Shown: positions 42,258 through 51,820, counted from the first letter of the stretch. The stretch: 64,000 nucleotides of DNA from Rugamonas brunnea (GCF_014042345.1 NZ_JACEZT010000015.1:78539-142538); one strand, 5' to 3'. Notes: a model not told the origin generated them from the letters alone. Program-made: numbers and translations.

Positions 42258-42313
42258 GCGGGTTCCTTACAGGTGATTGGGCAACGGGTATAACCTTCGG
42301 CAAGCGCGGCGCG

Positions 42314-42925
42314 CTACGACAGCAGCAAGGCGGAGAGCCCGACGCGGTAGGCGCGCTTGAGCGCGGCCTTGTCCAGTTCCGGATAGTGCAGCGCCCGCAG
42401 CGCCAGCCCCTGGAACAGCGCGACCGTCGCCTCCAGCCGGCCATCGATGGTGACATCGTCGGCATCCAGGCCGTGCCGCTCGCGCCCTGCCTTGACGATG
42501 GCGCGGAACTGCGTCCGCATGCGGCGGTCCGCATCCACCAGCACGGCCGCCACCTTGGGATTGCGCGACGCTTCGGCGAAGATTTCCAGCTTGAGCTTCC
42601 AGAATTCCGGCGCCATGTGTTCGTCGACGGAGTTATCGCTCTCGTCGACGATCGCTTGCAGCGGATCGTCCTTCTGCTCCAGGTCGCGCAGCAGCAGCGC
42701 CACGCGCTCCACTTCCTCTTCCACGAAGGCCGCGATGATGGCGTCCTTGCCGTCGAAGTAGTTGTAGATATGGCCGGCGCTCATGCCGGCCGCCTTCGAT
42801 ATCTCGGCCATGCTGGCGCCGTGGAAGCCGCTGCGGCTGAAACAGGTGGCCGCCGCGTCGAGCACCTGCCTGCGGCGGCTCTGCGCCCGTTCCGGGTCCG
42901 TATGGCGTTTTTCCGTGATGCTCAT
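42314..42925 (-). CDS. TetR-family regulator of the second efflux operon
   Basis: A 203-residue TetR protein with an HTH at about residues 40-60 (ISKAAGMSAGHIYNYFDGKD) and a helical ligand domain containing the TetR_C segment around MAPEFWKLKLEIFAEASRN. It lies 56 bp after the outer-membrane factor gene in the same direction, so it is probably the last gene of the adaptor-pump-channel operon and controls it by feedback. The palindrome TAGAATGA-N4-TCATTCTA before the adaptor gene is the likely operator. The ribosome site is weak; an upstream frame extension lacks conservation. Confidence 0.86.
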   Translation of the reverse strand: MSITEKRHTDPERAQSRRRQVLDAAATCFSRSGFHGASMAEISKAAGMSAGHIYNYFDGKDAIIAAFVEEEVERVALLLRDLEQKDDPLQAIVDESDNSVDEHMAPEFWKLKLEIFAEASRNPKVAAVLVDADRRMRTQFRAIVKAGRERHGLDADDVTIDGRLEATVALFQGLALRALHYPELDKAALKRAYRVGLSALLLS

Positions 42926-42981
42926 GGCTGCTTTCGTGATATCTGGTTCAGGCGATACTGTGGACAAGCCGGCGGCGTTTG

Positions 42982-44466
42982 TCAATTTGCGCGCGTGCGG
43001 GCACCTGCTCCGACGCCTGCGCCGGCGCCCGCCGCAGCCACCTGCCCACCGCCCTCCTCCTGCCAGCCGCCGCCCAGCACCTTGTACAGCGTGACGGCAT
43101 TGCTGGCCTTGGCCAGGCGCGCCGTGATCAGGCTTTGCCGGGCCGCGTACAGCGCGCGCTGCGACACCAGCGCGTTCAGGTAGGACTCGGCGCCCTTCTC
43201 ATAGCGCGCCTCGTGGATGCGGAAGCTCTTGTCCGACGCGTCGGCCAGCGCCTGCTGCGAGGCCAGTCGCTCGTCCAGCGTGCCGCGCTGGGCCAGCGCG
43301 TCGGCCACGTCGCGGAACGCGCTCTGGATCGCCTTGTCGTATTTAGCGACAGCGATGTCGCGGTCCACCTTGGCGATAGTGAGGTTGGCGCGGTTGGCGC
43401 CGCCGTCGAAGATCGGCAGGCGGATCTGCGGCATGAAAGTCCACGCCGAGGAGCCGCCCTTGAACAGGCCGGCCAGATCGCCGCTGGCGCTGCCCGCCGT
43501 CGCCGTCAGCGAAATGCTGGGGAAGAAGGCGGCGCGCGCAGCGCCGATGTTGGCGTTGGCCGCGCGCAGCGTCCGTTCCGCCTGCAGCACGTCGGGCCGG
43601 CGCAACAGCACGTCGGACGGCATGCCCTCCGGCAGGCTGGCCGTTTGCGTCACTGCTTCCAGTTCGCCCTGCGGCAGCAAGTCATCCGGCACGGCGCCGC
43701 CCACCAGCAGCGTGAGCGCGTTGCGGTCCTGCGCCACTTGCGCCGTGTAGACGGCCATCTCGTTGCGGGCCGCCTCCACGCTGCTTTGCGCTTCGTACAT
43801 GTCGACGCCGGAGGTGGCGCCAGCGGCAAAGCGGCGCTGGCTCAGTTCATAGCTGATCTGCTGGCTCTTGAGCGTGTCGGCCGCCAGCGCCAGCCGCTGC
43901 TGGTCCGCCACCAGCGTCAGGTAGCTGTTGACCACCTCTGCCACCAGGCTGATTTGCGCGGCGCGGCGCGCTTCCTCCGTGCCCAGGTAGGTTTGCAAGC
44001 CCGCCTCGGACAGGTTGCGTACCTTGCCGAAGAAGTCCAGCTCATACGATGCCACACCCAGCCCGCCGCTGTACTGGCGGCTGATGGCTGCTTCGCCATC
44101 CGGCCGCATGTTGGCCGGCGTCCGTGCCGCGTTCTGGCTCATGGAAGCGGATACGGACGGCAGCTGCGCCGCGCTGGTCACGCCGTACTGGGCGCGTGCC
44201 TTCTCGATATTGAGCGCAGCCACCCGCAAGTCGCGGTTGTTGGCCAGCGCCAGCGCGATCACCTGGCGCAGGCGCGCATCGGTGAAGTAGTCGCGCCAGG
44301 CGATATCGGCGGCGGCCTGCGTTCCGGGCGCGGTGGGCGCGGGCTTGTAGGCGTCGCCAGACGGCCAGGCTTGCGCCACTGGCGCCAGCGGCTGCTGGTA
44401 CACGGGCGCCAGGCTGCAGCCGGACAGCAGCACGGCCGCCGCGATGGAAATCAAGGTCTTGTTCAT
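42982..44466 (-). CDS. Outer-membrane efflux lipoprotein, NodT/OprM family (second system)
   Basis: A 494-residue outer-membrane factor with lipobox LLSGC and two OEP domains. It is a clear paralogue of the 27001-28410 product, for example in RPDVLQAERTLRAANANIGA and in the MYEAQSSVEAARNEMAVYTA helix. It is about 25 residues longer, because the C terminus has an Ala/Gly-rich tail (VAAAGAGAGVGAGARTRAN). GGAG supports the start, 5 bp after the pump stop. It forms the channel of the second tripartite pump. Confidence 0.92.
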   Translation of the reverse strand: MNKTLISIAAAVLLSGCSLAPVYQQPLAPVAQAWPSGDAYKPAPTAPGTQAAADIAWRDYFTDARLRQVIALALANNRDLRVAALNIEKARAQYGVTSAAQLPSVSASMSQNAARTPANMRPDGEAAISRQYSGGLGVASYELDFFGKVRNLSEAGLQTYLGTEEARRAAQISLVAEVVNSYLTLVADQQRLALAADTLKSQQISYELSQRRFAAGATSGVDMYEAQSSVEAARNEMAVYTAQVAQDRNALTLLVGGAVPDDLLPQGELEAVTQTASLPEGMPSDVLLRRPDVLQAERTLRAANANIGAARAAFFPSISLTATAGSASGDLAGLFKGGSSAWTFMPQIRLPIFDGGANRANLTIAKVDRDIAVAKYDKAIQSAFRDVADALAQRGTLDERLASQQALADASDKSFRIHEARYEKGAESYLNALVSQRALYAARQSLITARLAKASNAVTLYKVLGGGWQEEGGGQVAAAGAGAGVGAGARTRAN

Positions 44467-44471
44467 ATGCT

Positions 44472-47400
44472 TTACTCCGCAACAGCGGTTGGAGCCACCA
44501 CCCCGCGCTTGGCGGCGAACAGGCCGCGCACCAGCACGAAGAACAGTGGCACGAAGAAGATGCCGAGGAAGGTGGCCGACAGCATGCCGCCCAACACCCC
44601 CACGCCAATGGCGTTCTGGCTGCCCGAACCGGCGCCGTTGGCCACGGCCAGCGGCAGCACGCCCAGGCCGAACGCGATCGACGTCATCAGGATGGGGCGC
44701 AGCCGCAGGCGCACGGCCTGCAGCGTGGCCTGGTGCAGCGGGATGCCCTGCTCCTGCAGCTCCTTGGCGAATTCCACGATCAGGATCGCGTTCTTGGCCG
44801 CCAGACCCACCACGGTCAGCAGGCCGACCTGGAAGTACAAGTCGTTCGACAGGTGGAAGGCCCAGGTGCCCAGCACGGCGCCGATCACGCCCAGCGGCAC
44901 CACCAGCAGCACCGAGAACGGCACCGACCAGCTTTCATACAACGCGGCCAGGCACAGGAACACGATCAGGATCGAGATCGAGTACAGGGCCGGCGTTTGC
45001 GCGCCCGAATCGCGTTCCTCGGTCGACAGGCCGGTCCACTCGTAACCGATACCCGGCGGCAGCTGGGCCGCCATCTTCTCCATCTCGGCCATGGCCACAC
45101 CCGAGCTCTGGCCCGGCGCCGGCATGCCCAGGATTTCCACGGACGGCATGCCGTTGTAGCGTTCCAGGCGCGGCGAGGCGTAGATCCACTGGCCGCTCGC
45201 GAAGGCGGAGAACGGCACCATCTCGCCGGCCGCATTGCGCACGAACCATTTGCCCAGGTCTTCCGGCACCATGCGCGCATCGGCCTGGCCCTGCATGTAG
45301 ACCTTCTTCACGCGGCCACGGTCGACGAAGTCATTCACATATGCGCCGCCCCACGCGGTGCTGAGCACCTTGTTGACGTCGGCGATGGCCAGGCCCAGTG
45401 TGGCGGCCTGCTGCTGGTCCACCGTGATCTTGTACTGCGGCGTGTCTTCCTGGCCGTTGGGACGCACGCCCACCAGCAGCGGATTCTTGGACGCCATGCC
45501 CAGCAACTGGTTACGGGCCGCCATCAGCGCGTCGTGGCCCACGCCACCCTGGTCCTGCAATTGCAGGTCGAAGCCGCTGGCGTTACCCAGCTCCAGCACG
45601 GCCGGCGGTGCGAACGCGAACACCATCGCGTCCTTGATGCGCGAGAACGCGCCCATGGCACGGCCCACCACGGCCGGTGCGCGCAGGGTGGCGCCCTTGC
45701 GCTCCTCCCAGTCCTTCAGGCGCACGAAGGCGATACCCGTGTTCTGGCCATTGCCGCCGAAGCTGAAGCCGGCCACCGTGAAGATGGACTGCACGGCATC
45801 CTTTTCGTCCACCATGAAGTGATGTTCAACCTGGTCCAGCACCTTCAGCGTGCGCTGCTGGGTGGCGCCGGTGGGCAGTTGCACCTGGGCGAACAGCACG
45901 CCCTGGTCTTCCGCCGGCAGGAACGAGGTAGGCAAGCGCATGAAGGCCAGCGCCAGCACGGCCAGCAGGATCGCGTACAGCGCCATCGAACGCCCGCCGC
46001 GGCGCAGGATCGCGCCCACCCAGCCCTGGTAACGGCTGCTGCCGCGCTCGAAGCTGCGGTTGAACCAGCCGAAGAAGCCGGTGCTGGCCGCATGATGACC
46101 CTTTTCCACCGGCTTGAGGAAGGTCGCGCACAGGGCCGGCGTGAACACCATCGCCACCAGCACCGACAGCACCATGGCCGACACGATGGTGACGGCGAAC
46201 TGGCGGTAGATCACGCCGGTGGAGCCGCCAAAGAAGGCCATGGGCACGAACACGGCCGACAGCACCAGGGCGATGCCCACCAGCGCGCCCGTGATCTGGC
46301 CCATCGATTTGCGGGTCGCCTCCTTCGGCGACAAGCCCTCTTCCGTCATCACCCGTTCCACGTTCTCCACCACCACGATGGCGTCGTCCACCAGCAGGCC
46401 GATGGCCAGCACCATGGCGAACATGGTCAGCGTGTTGATCGAATAGCCGAGTGCCGCCAGCACGCCGAAGGTGCCCAGCAACACAACCGGCACGGCCATG
46501 GTCGGGATCAGCGTGGCGCGCACGTTTTGCAGGAACAGGTACATGACGAGGAACACCAGCACGATGGCCTCGGCCAGCGTCTTGACCACTTCCTCGATCG
46601 ACAGCGTGACGAACGGCGTGGTGTCATAGGCCACCACGGCCTTCATCCCGGCCGGGAACTGCTTGCCCATCAAGTCGATCTTGTGCTTGACGGCGGCGGC
46701 CGTGTCGAGCGCGTTGGCGCCCGTGGCCAGCTTGATCGCCACGCCGGTGGCGGCATGGCCGTTGTAGCGCGCCACGGTGTTGTAGCTTTCGCTGCCCAGC
46801 TCCATGCGGGCCACGTCGCGCAGGCGCACGGTGGCGCCGTTGGCGGAGGTCTTGAGCAGGATGGCGCCGAACTGTTCGGCCGTCTGCAAACGGCTTTGCG
46901 CCGTCACGGTGGCGTTCAATTGCTGGCCCGGCACGGCGGGCGCGCCGCCCAGCTCACCGGCCGACACTTCCGTGTTCTGCGCCGTGATGGCCGCGCTCAC
47001 GTCGGCCGGCGTCAACTGGTAGCTTTGCAGCTTGGCCGGATCGAGCCAGATGCGCATCGCGTACTGGGAACCGAACAGCGTCACGTCGCCTACGCCCTGC
47101 ACGCGGCTGAGCGGGTCGATCACGTTGGCGGCCACGTAGTCACCCAGGTCGGCCTGCTTCATGCTGCCGTCCTCGGAGATGAAGCCCAGCACCATCAGGA
47201 AGTTCTTGGTGGCCTTGGACACCACCAGCCCCTGCTGCGTCACGGGGGCCGGCAACAGTGGCGTGGCCAGTTGCAGCTTGTTCTGCACCTGCACCTGCGC
47301 GATGTCGGGATTGGTGCCGTTCTGGAAGGTCAGCGTGATGTTGATGCCGCCGGCCGAATCGCTGGACGAGGACATGTAGCGCAAGCCGTCGATGCCCTTC

Positions 47401-47606
47401 ATCTTCTGTTCGATCACCTGGGTGACGGCATCTTCCACCGTGCGGGCCGAGGCGCCGGGATAGGAGCCGGTGATGGAAATGGACGGCGGCGCGATGCTAG
47501 GGTACTGCGACACGGGCAGCCCGTGGATCGCCAGCGCGCCGGCCAGCATGATGACGATCGCCACCACCCACGCGAAGATGGGCCGGTCGATGAAAAATTT
47601 AGCCAT
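44472..47606 (-). CDS. RND multidrug efflux pump, AcrB/MexB type (second system)
   Basis: A 1044-residue HAE1-type exporter. The start MAKFFIDRPIFAWVVAIVIM and the proton-relay helix GLLVDDAIVVVENVERV are standard, and the funnel, porter and docking segments are complete. It is similar throughout to the 28407-31553 pump, so the two operons probably arose by duplication or transfer. GAGGGC lies before the ATG, and the gene starts 15 bp after the adaptor stop. The substrate range is not predictable from this sequence. Confidence 0.94.
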   Translation of the reverse strand: MAKFFIDRPIFAWVVAIVIMLAGALAIHGLPVSQYPSIAPPSISITGSYPGASARTVEDAVTQVIEQKMKGIDGLRYMSSSSDSAGGINITLTFQNGTNPDIAQVQVQNKLQLATPLLPAPVTQQGLVVSKATKNFLMVLGFISEDGSMKQADLGDYVAANVIDPLSRVQGVGDVTLFGSQYAMRIWLDPAKLQSYQLTPADVSAAITAQNTEVSAGELGGAPAVPGQQLNATVTAQSRLQTAEQFGAILLKTSANGATVRLRDVARMELGSESYNTVARYNGHAATGVAIKLATGANALDTAAAVKHKIDLMGKQFPAGMKAVVAYDTTPFVTLSIEEVVKTLAEAIVLVFLVMYLFLQNVRATLIPTMAVPVVLLGTFGVLAALGYSINTLTMFAMVLAIGLLVDDAIVVVENVERVMTEEGLSPKEATRKSMGQITGALVGIALVLSAVFVPMAFFGGSTGVIYRQFAVTIVSAMVLSVLVAMVFTPALCATFLKPVEKGHHAASTGFFGWFNRSFERGSSRYQGWVGAILRRGGRSMALYAILLAVLALAFMRLPTSFLPAEDQGVLFAQVQLPTGATQQRTLKVLDQVEHHFMVDEKDAVQSIFTVAGFSFGGNGQNTGIAFVRLKDWEERKGATLRAPAVVGRAMGAFSRIKDAMVFAFAPPAVLELGNASGFDLQLQDQGGVGHDALMAARNQLLGMASKNPLLVGVRPNGQEDTPQYKITVDQQQAATLGLAIADVNKVLSTAWGGAYVNDFVDRGRVKKVYMQGQADARMVPEDLGKWFVRNAAGEMVPFSAFASGQWIYASPRLERYNGMPSVEILGMPAPGQSSGVAMAEMEKMAAQLPPGIGYEWTGLSTEERDSGAQTPALYSISILIVFLCLAALYESWSVPFSVLLVVPLGVIGAVLGTWAFHLSNDLYFQVGLLTVVGLAAKNAILIVEFAKELQEQGIPLHQATLQAVRLRLRPILMTSIAFGLGVLPLAVANGAGSGSQNAIGVGVLGGMLSATFLGIFFVPLFFVLVRGLFAAKRGVVAPTAVAE

Positions 47607-47621
47607 GACTATGCCCTCGCC

Positions 47622-48830
47622 TTACTGCGCGCTCTTGGCGTTGGCCGGCATGGCGCCGCCTGCGGCGACGGCGGCCGGCGCGGCCGGTGTGGCAGCCACA
47701 GTGGCGGGCGCGCCCGGCTTGACCTTCTGCACGCCTTCCACGATCACGCGGTCGCCCGCGCTCAGGCCAGCCGTCACCAGCCATTTGTCGCCCAGCGTGC
47801 CGCCGGTGGTGAGGATGCGCTGCTCCACCTTACCGTCCTTGTTCAGCACCAGCGCCGTCGCCTCGCCCTTGGGATTGCGCGACACGCCCTGCTGCGGCAC
47901 AGCGATGGCCTGTTCGTCCACGCCGTTTTCCAGCACGGCGCGCACGAACATGCCGGGCAGCAGATCATGCTTGGGATTGGGGAACAGCGCGCGCAGGGTC
48001 ACGTTGCCTGTGCCCGGGTCGACGCTGGCGTCCGCGAACTGCAGCTTGCCCTGCTGCGCGTACTTGCTGCCGTCGGCCAGGATCAGGCTCACTTTGGCCT
48101 GCCCGCCCGACTGTTTCAGGCTGCCCGATTCCAGCGCGCGTTTCAGGCGCAGCATTTCGGTGCTGGTCTGGGTCACGTCCACGTAGATCGGATCGAGCTG
48201 CTGCACGGTGGTGAGGGCGGCGGCCTGGCCGGCCGTCACCAGCGCGCCCGGCGTCACGGTCGAGCGGCCGATGCGGCCACTGATGGGCGCTTCCACCCGC
48301 GTGTATTTGAGGTTGATGGCGGCCGCCTCCACGGCGGCGGTGGCAGATTCCACTTCCGCCTTGGCCTGCTCATTGGCGGCGATGGCGTCATCGAGTTCCT
48401 GGCGGCTCACGCCTTCGATCTGCACCAGTTCCTTGTAGCGCGCCGCCTTCGGGCCGCTGGTCAGCAGGTTGGCGCGGGCCTTGGCCAGCGCCGCCTTGGC
48501 CGAGTTGTAGGCCGCCTGGTAGCTGGCCGCGTCGATCTGGTACAGGGCGGCGCCGGCCGCCACATCGGCGCCTTCGACGAAGCGGCGCTGCTGGACGATA
48601 CCGCTCACCTGCGGGCGCACCTCGGCCACCTGGAACGCGGCCGTGCGGCCCGGCAGTTCGGTGGTGATCGGCAGCGCCTGCGGCGTCACGGTGAATACGC
48701 CCACTTCCGCCACCTGCGCATGAGGTGCTACGGCCGTGGATGGGGAGCAAGCGGCCAGCAGGCAGCTCGCGCTAAGCATGAAAACAGCGCCGGCACGGCA
48801 GCGAAGTTGCGTTGTGAGCAAGGCTTTCAT
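47622..48830 (-). CDS. RND efflux periplasmic adaptor (MFP) lipoprotein (second system)
   Basis: A 402-residue adaptor with lipobox LLAAC near residue 27, the TTELPGRTAAFQVAEVRPQ entry strand, an Ala/Glu-rich alpha-hairpin (residues about 100-170), the lipoyl halves, and a C-terminal Ala/Pro-rich tail. The start at 48830 follows GGAAAAG; a start seven codons earlier is possible. It is first in the adaptor-pump-channel-TetR operon. The promoter carries a 20-bp palindrome, and a long inverted repeat insulates it from the gene upstream. Confidence 0.92.
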   Translation of the reverse strand: MKALLTTQLRCRAGAVFMLSASCLLAACSPSTAVAPHAQVAEVGVFTVTPQALPITTELPGRTAAFQVAEVRPQVSGIVQQRRFVEGADVAAGAALYQIDAASYQAAYNSAKAALAKARANLLTSGPKAARYKELVQIEGVSRQELDDAIAANEQAKAEVESATAAVEAAAINLKYTRVEAPISGRIGRSTVTPGALVTAGQAAALTTVQQLDPIYVDVTQTSTEMLRLKRALESGSLKQSGGQAKVSLILADGSKYAQQGKLQFADASVDPGTGNVTLRALFPNPKHDLLPGMFVRAVLENGVDEQAIAVPQQGVSRNPKGEATALVLNKDGKVEQRILTTGGTLGDKWLVTAGLSAGDRVIVEGVQKVKPGAPATVAATPAAPAAVAAGGAMPANAKSAQ

Positions 48831-48864
48831 TGTTCTTTTCCGATTCAACAATTAATCCAGTTGA

Positions 48865-48884
48865 TAGAATGAACGATCATTCTA
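48865..48884. promoter_or_regulatory. Candidate TetR operator of the second pump operon
   Basis: TAGAATGA-ACGA-TCATTCTA: perfect 8-bp arms around 4 nt, 35 bp upstream of the adaptor start. Confidence 0.6.
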
Positions 48885-48929
48885 ATATCGTCAAGAAACG
48901 TTTTGTAAGCCAAATGTAACCGTGCAAAG

Positions 48930-49003
48930 AAAACCGGGGTCAGGTCATGCCATTAAGCAAGATGCGCGTATCTTGCTTAATGGCATGACCTGACCCCGGT
49001 TTT
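48930..49003. repeat. Long perfect inverted repeat (34-bp arms, 6-nt loop)
   Basis: The left arm (48930-48963) begins AAAACCGGGGTCAGGTCATG and the right arm (48970-49003) is its exact reverse complement; the loop is GCGCGT. It lies 19 bp after the stop of the MFS-acyltransferase gene and about 100 bp ahead of the second pump operon. It can fold into a very stable hairpin with T-rich ends on both strands, so it may work as a bidirectional terminator. It may be two copies of a REP-like element. Confidence 0.85.
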
Positions 49004-49022
49004 GGGCCTGCGGTGGGTGTGG

Positions 49023-50948
49023 TTATTTCCAGCCGCCGCGCAGTTCGCGCACTTGCTGGTACAGGTATTCGGGCGTCGCGTACTGCGGCTCCACGGGCTG
49101 GCCCACGGCCAGCGCCAGCCGCGAACGCAAGCCTTTGCGGAAGGTGCGCTCCAGCACGGGCTGGGCGCCCCGGCTCAGCAAATGGCCCCACAGGCCGCGC
49201 AGCGCCATCGGGATCACCGGCACTTGCGAGCGCGCGACGATCTTGGCGATGCCGCCCTTGAATTCGTTCATGTCGCCCGTGGTGGTCAGCTTCCCTTCCG
49301 GGAAGATGCACACCAGGTCGCCCTCGTGCAGGGCCTGGGCGATGTCGACGTAGGCTTTCTCCATCAGCCACGGATCTTCCTTGGCCGGTGCGATGGGGAT
49401 GGCGCGCGCCGTGCGGAAGATCCAGCCCAGCAGCGGCAGCTTGAAGATGCGGTGGTCCATCACGAAGCGGATCGGGCGCGGGCTGGCCGCGCCGATCACG
49501 ATCGCGTCCACGTAGCTCACGTGGTTGCACACGAGGACCGCCGCCCCTTCGGCCGGAATGCGGTCGGCGTTGATGCATTTGACCCGGTGGACGGTGTGAA
49601 TCAGCATCCAGGCCAGGAAGCGCATCAGGAATTCCGGCACCAGCGAGAAGATGTAGGTCGCCACCAGCGCGTTCATCAGCGCCGTGGCCAGGAACAGTTC
49701 CGGTATCGTCAGTCCCTGCCCCAGCAGCACGATGGCCACGCCGGCCGCCGCCACCATGAACAGCGCGTTCAGGATATTCATGCCGGCGATGGTGCGCGAC
49801 AGGTGGCCCGGCTCGCAGCGCACCTGGATCAGCGCGAACAGCGGCACGATGAAGAAGCCGCCGAACATGCCGATCATCAGCACGTCGGCCAGGATGCGCA
49901 GCGTGCCGTGCAGCGCCAGCCAGTCGAACGCGCCCAGCCGCGCCCCGCCCTGCTGCATCAGCGCGGCCGCCACCTGCCCACCCGTGTGCGCGAAGCCCAC
50001 GCTGGACAGGTACAGGTCGATGCCGAACACGGTCAGGCCGATGGAGCCGAACGGCACCAGCCCCAGCTCCACCTTGCGCCCGGACAACTTCTCGCACAGC
50101 AGCGAGCCGGCGCCCACGCCCAGCGAGAAGATGGTCAGCAGCAGCACGAACACGCCATGGTCGCCGTGCAGGTAATCCTTGGCGTACACGGGGAACTGGG
50201 CCAGCACCAGCGCGCCGTAGAACCAGAACCACGAGTTGCCCAGCATGGACAGGAACACCACCCGGTTCTGGCGCGAGAAGCCGATGTTGCGCACCGATTC
50301 GGCCAGCGGGTTGCGGCTGATGCGCAGCGTGGGATCGGCGGCCGGCGTGTGCGGGATGCGGTAGCTGGCGATCAAGCCCAGCACGGCCGTCAGCAGCGTG
50401 CCGCCGGCCGTCAGCAGCAGGCCGGCCGGCTTTTGCATCACCAGGATGGCGCCCAGCACCTCGCCCAGCAGGATGCCGACGAAGGTGCCCATCTCCGTCA
50501 CGCCGTTGCCACCGATGAGTTCTTCCGTTTTCAGGTGCTGCGGCAGGTAGGCGTATTTGACGGGACCGAACAGCGTGGAGTGGATGCCCATGCCCACCAC
50601 GGCGGCGATCAGCAGCCACAGGATGTGCTGCATCCAGCCGATGGCGGCCACGCCCATGATGGCCAGCTCCAGCCATTTGACGAAGCGGGTCAGGCCCGAT
50701 TTCTCGAACTTGTCGGCCATCTGCCCGGCCGTGGCCGACAGCAGCACATAGGGCAGGATGAACAGGCCGGGGATCAGGTTGGTCAGCAGCGACGGCTTGA
50801 GCGTGGTCCAGCTTAGCGCATCGTAGGTGAGGATCACCATCAGCGCCGTCTTGAACAGGTTGTCGTTGAACGCGCCCAGGAACTGGGTCCAGAAAAACGG
50901 GGCAAAACGGCGTTGCGACAACAGGGAAAACTGGTTGGCTTGGCTCAT
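49023..50948 (-). CDS. MFS transporter fused to a PlsC-type acyltransferase (LplT-Aas-like)
   Basis: A 641-residue protein. Residues about 1-420 form a 12-helix major-facilitator domain of the LplT (lysophospholipid flippase) type; the last 200 residues are a PlsC/LPLAT acyltransferase with NHVSYVD (the HxxxxD catalytic pair) and FPEGKLTTTG. In E. coli LplT imports lysophospholipids and Aas reacylates them; here both activities would be in one chain, but without the AMP-binding acyl-ACP synthetase part of Aas. The expected role is phospholipid repair at the inner membrane. The start at 50948 opens directly into the MFS fold; the ribosome site is poor. Confidence 0.87.
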   Translation of the reverse strand: MSQANQFSLLSQRRFAPFFWTQFLGAFNDNLFKTALMVILTYDALSWTTLKPSLLTNLIPGLFILPYVLLSATAGQMADKFEKSGLTRFVKWLELAIMGVAAIGWMQHILWLLIAAVVGMGIHSTLFGPVKYAYLPQHLKTEELIGGNGVTEMGTFVGILLGEVLGAILVMQKPAGLLLTAGGTLLTAVLGLIASYRIPHTPAADPTLRISRNPLAESVRNIGFSRQNRVVFLSMLGNSWFWFYGALVLAQFPVYAKDYLHGDHGVFVLLLTIFSLGVGAGSLLCEKLSGRKVELGLVPFGSIGLTVFGIDLYLSSVGFAHTGGQVAAALMQQGGARLGAFDWLALHGTLRILADVLMIGMFGGFFIVPLFALIQVRCEPGHLSRTIAGMNILNALFMVAAAGVAIVLLGQGLTIPELFLATALMNALVATYIFSLVPEFLMRFLAWMLIHTVHRVKCINADRIPAEGAAVLVCNHVSYVDAIVIGAASPRPIRFVMDHRIFKLPLLGWIFRTARAIPIAPAKEDPWLMEKAYVDIAQALHEGDLVCIFPEGKLTTTGDMNEFKGGIAKIVARSQVPVIPMALRGLWGHLLSRGAQPVLERTFRKGLRSRLALAVGQPVEPQYATPEYLYQQVRELRGGWK

Positions 50949-51113
50949 GTTGGGGGCGGTGGATGGCAATGGATAGAGAACATACAACAGTCGCCTCCCC
51001 GCCGCAATGGCGCGACCACGGCGCATTGATGGCCATCGAAGCCGCGTGGCCCGCCTGACGCCCTCCTGAATTTGCCAAATTGGAAGAAACATTCCATTAA
51101 GCAAAAATAACTA

Positions 51114-51142
51114 TTGCTGCAATAACAATCAGCTAGTAAAAT
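51114..51142 (+). promoter_or_regulatory. Sigma-70-type promoter of the beta-barrel gene
   Basis: TTGCTG and TAAAAT separated by 17 bp, about 80 bp before the ATG at 51222, in an AT-rich stretch. The rest of the 273-bp gap shows nothing clear. Confidence 0.55.
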
Positions 51143-51221
51143 TTCAATTTCCGTGCAGCAACAGCGTGGTGCGCAGCGCCCGCCTGTGGTGCCGCGCGGC
51201 TTACCCATTAAGGAAATTCAT

Positions 51222-51782
51222 ATGAAACACAGCATCATCATCGCCGCCATCGCCGCTGCCGTGGCCGCGCCCCTGGCCGCTCAAGCCCAGAACGCCTACG
51301 TTGGCGCCAACATCGGCCGCGCCGAACAGAAATTCGACATCCCAAGCGGTTCGGGCACGGAAAACACCACCGGCTACAAACTGTATGGCGGCTACGAATA
51401 CACCAAGAACGTCGGCGCCGAAATCGGCTTCGTCGATTTCCGCAAAGTGGAAGGCTCGGAATCGGGCTACGGCGCCTCGTCCAAACCAACGGCCATCTAC
51501 GCCGCCGCCACCGGCACCTTCCCGCTGAACGCGCAAGTGTCGCTGTTCGGCAAACTGGGCCTGGCCTACAACCGCGCCAAGATCGAAGCCTGGCTGCCAG
51601 GTCAGTTCTACAGCACCACCAAGAACAAGACCAACGCCATGATCGGCCTGGGCGCATCGTTCGCGCTGGACCAGAAGATCACCTTCGTGGCTGAATACGA
51701 AAACTTCGGCAAAGTCGCCGAGCAAAACGATCTGAGCGTCAAAGCCGACCTGCTGTCCGTCGGCGTGCGCGTCAAGTTCTAA
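51222..51782 (+). CDS. Small outer-membrane beta-barrel protein (OmpA/OmpW-like porin family)
   Basis: A 186-residue protein with a signal peptide cleaved after AQA (MKHSIIIAAIAAAVAAPLAA). The mature part is an eight-stranded barrel pattern starting NAYVGANIGRAEQKF and ending SVGVRVKF with terminal Phe. It has no peptidoglycan-binding OmpA domain. AAGGAA lies 6 nt before the ATG, and a sigma-70-like promoter and an intrinsic terminator flank the gene, so it is a single-gene unit. The function is not known; such barrels often support envelope stability. Confidence 0.85.
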   Translation: MKHSIIIAAIAAAVAAPLAAQAQNAYVGANIGRAEQKFDIPSGSGTENTTGYKLYGGYEYTKNVGAEIGFVDFRKVEGSESGYGASSKPTAIYAAATGTFPLNAQVSLFGKLGLAYNRAKIEAWLPGQFYSTTKNKTNAMIGLGASFALDQKITFVAEYENFGKVAEQNDLSVKADLLSVGVRVKF

Positions 51783-51820
51783 GCTGCACCAAGCAGAACA
51801 GGCCCTGGCCTGATGCAGAC

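Noticed and set aside
44733..48872. A nearly 1400-codon plus-strand frame opposite the second efflux operon
   Set aside because: It is very rich in His, Gln, Arg and Gly, the usual antisense shadow of GC-rich genes. The minus strand encodes three well-conserved efflux proteins there.
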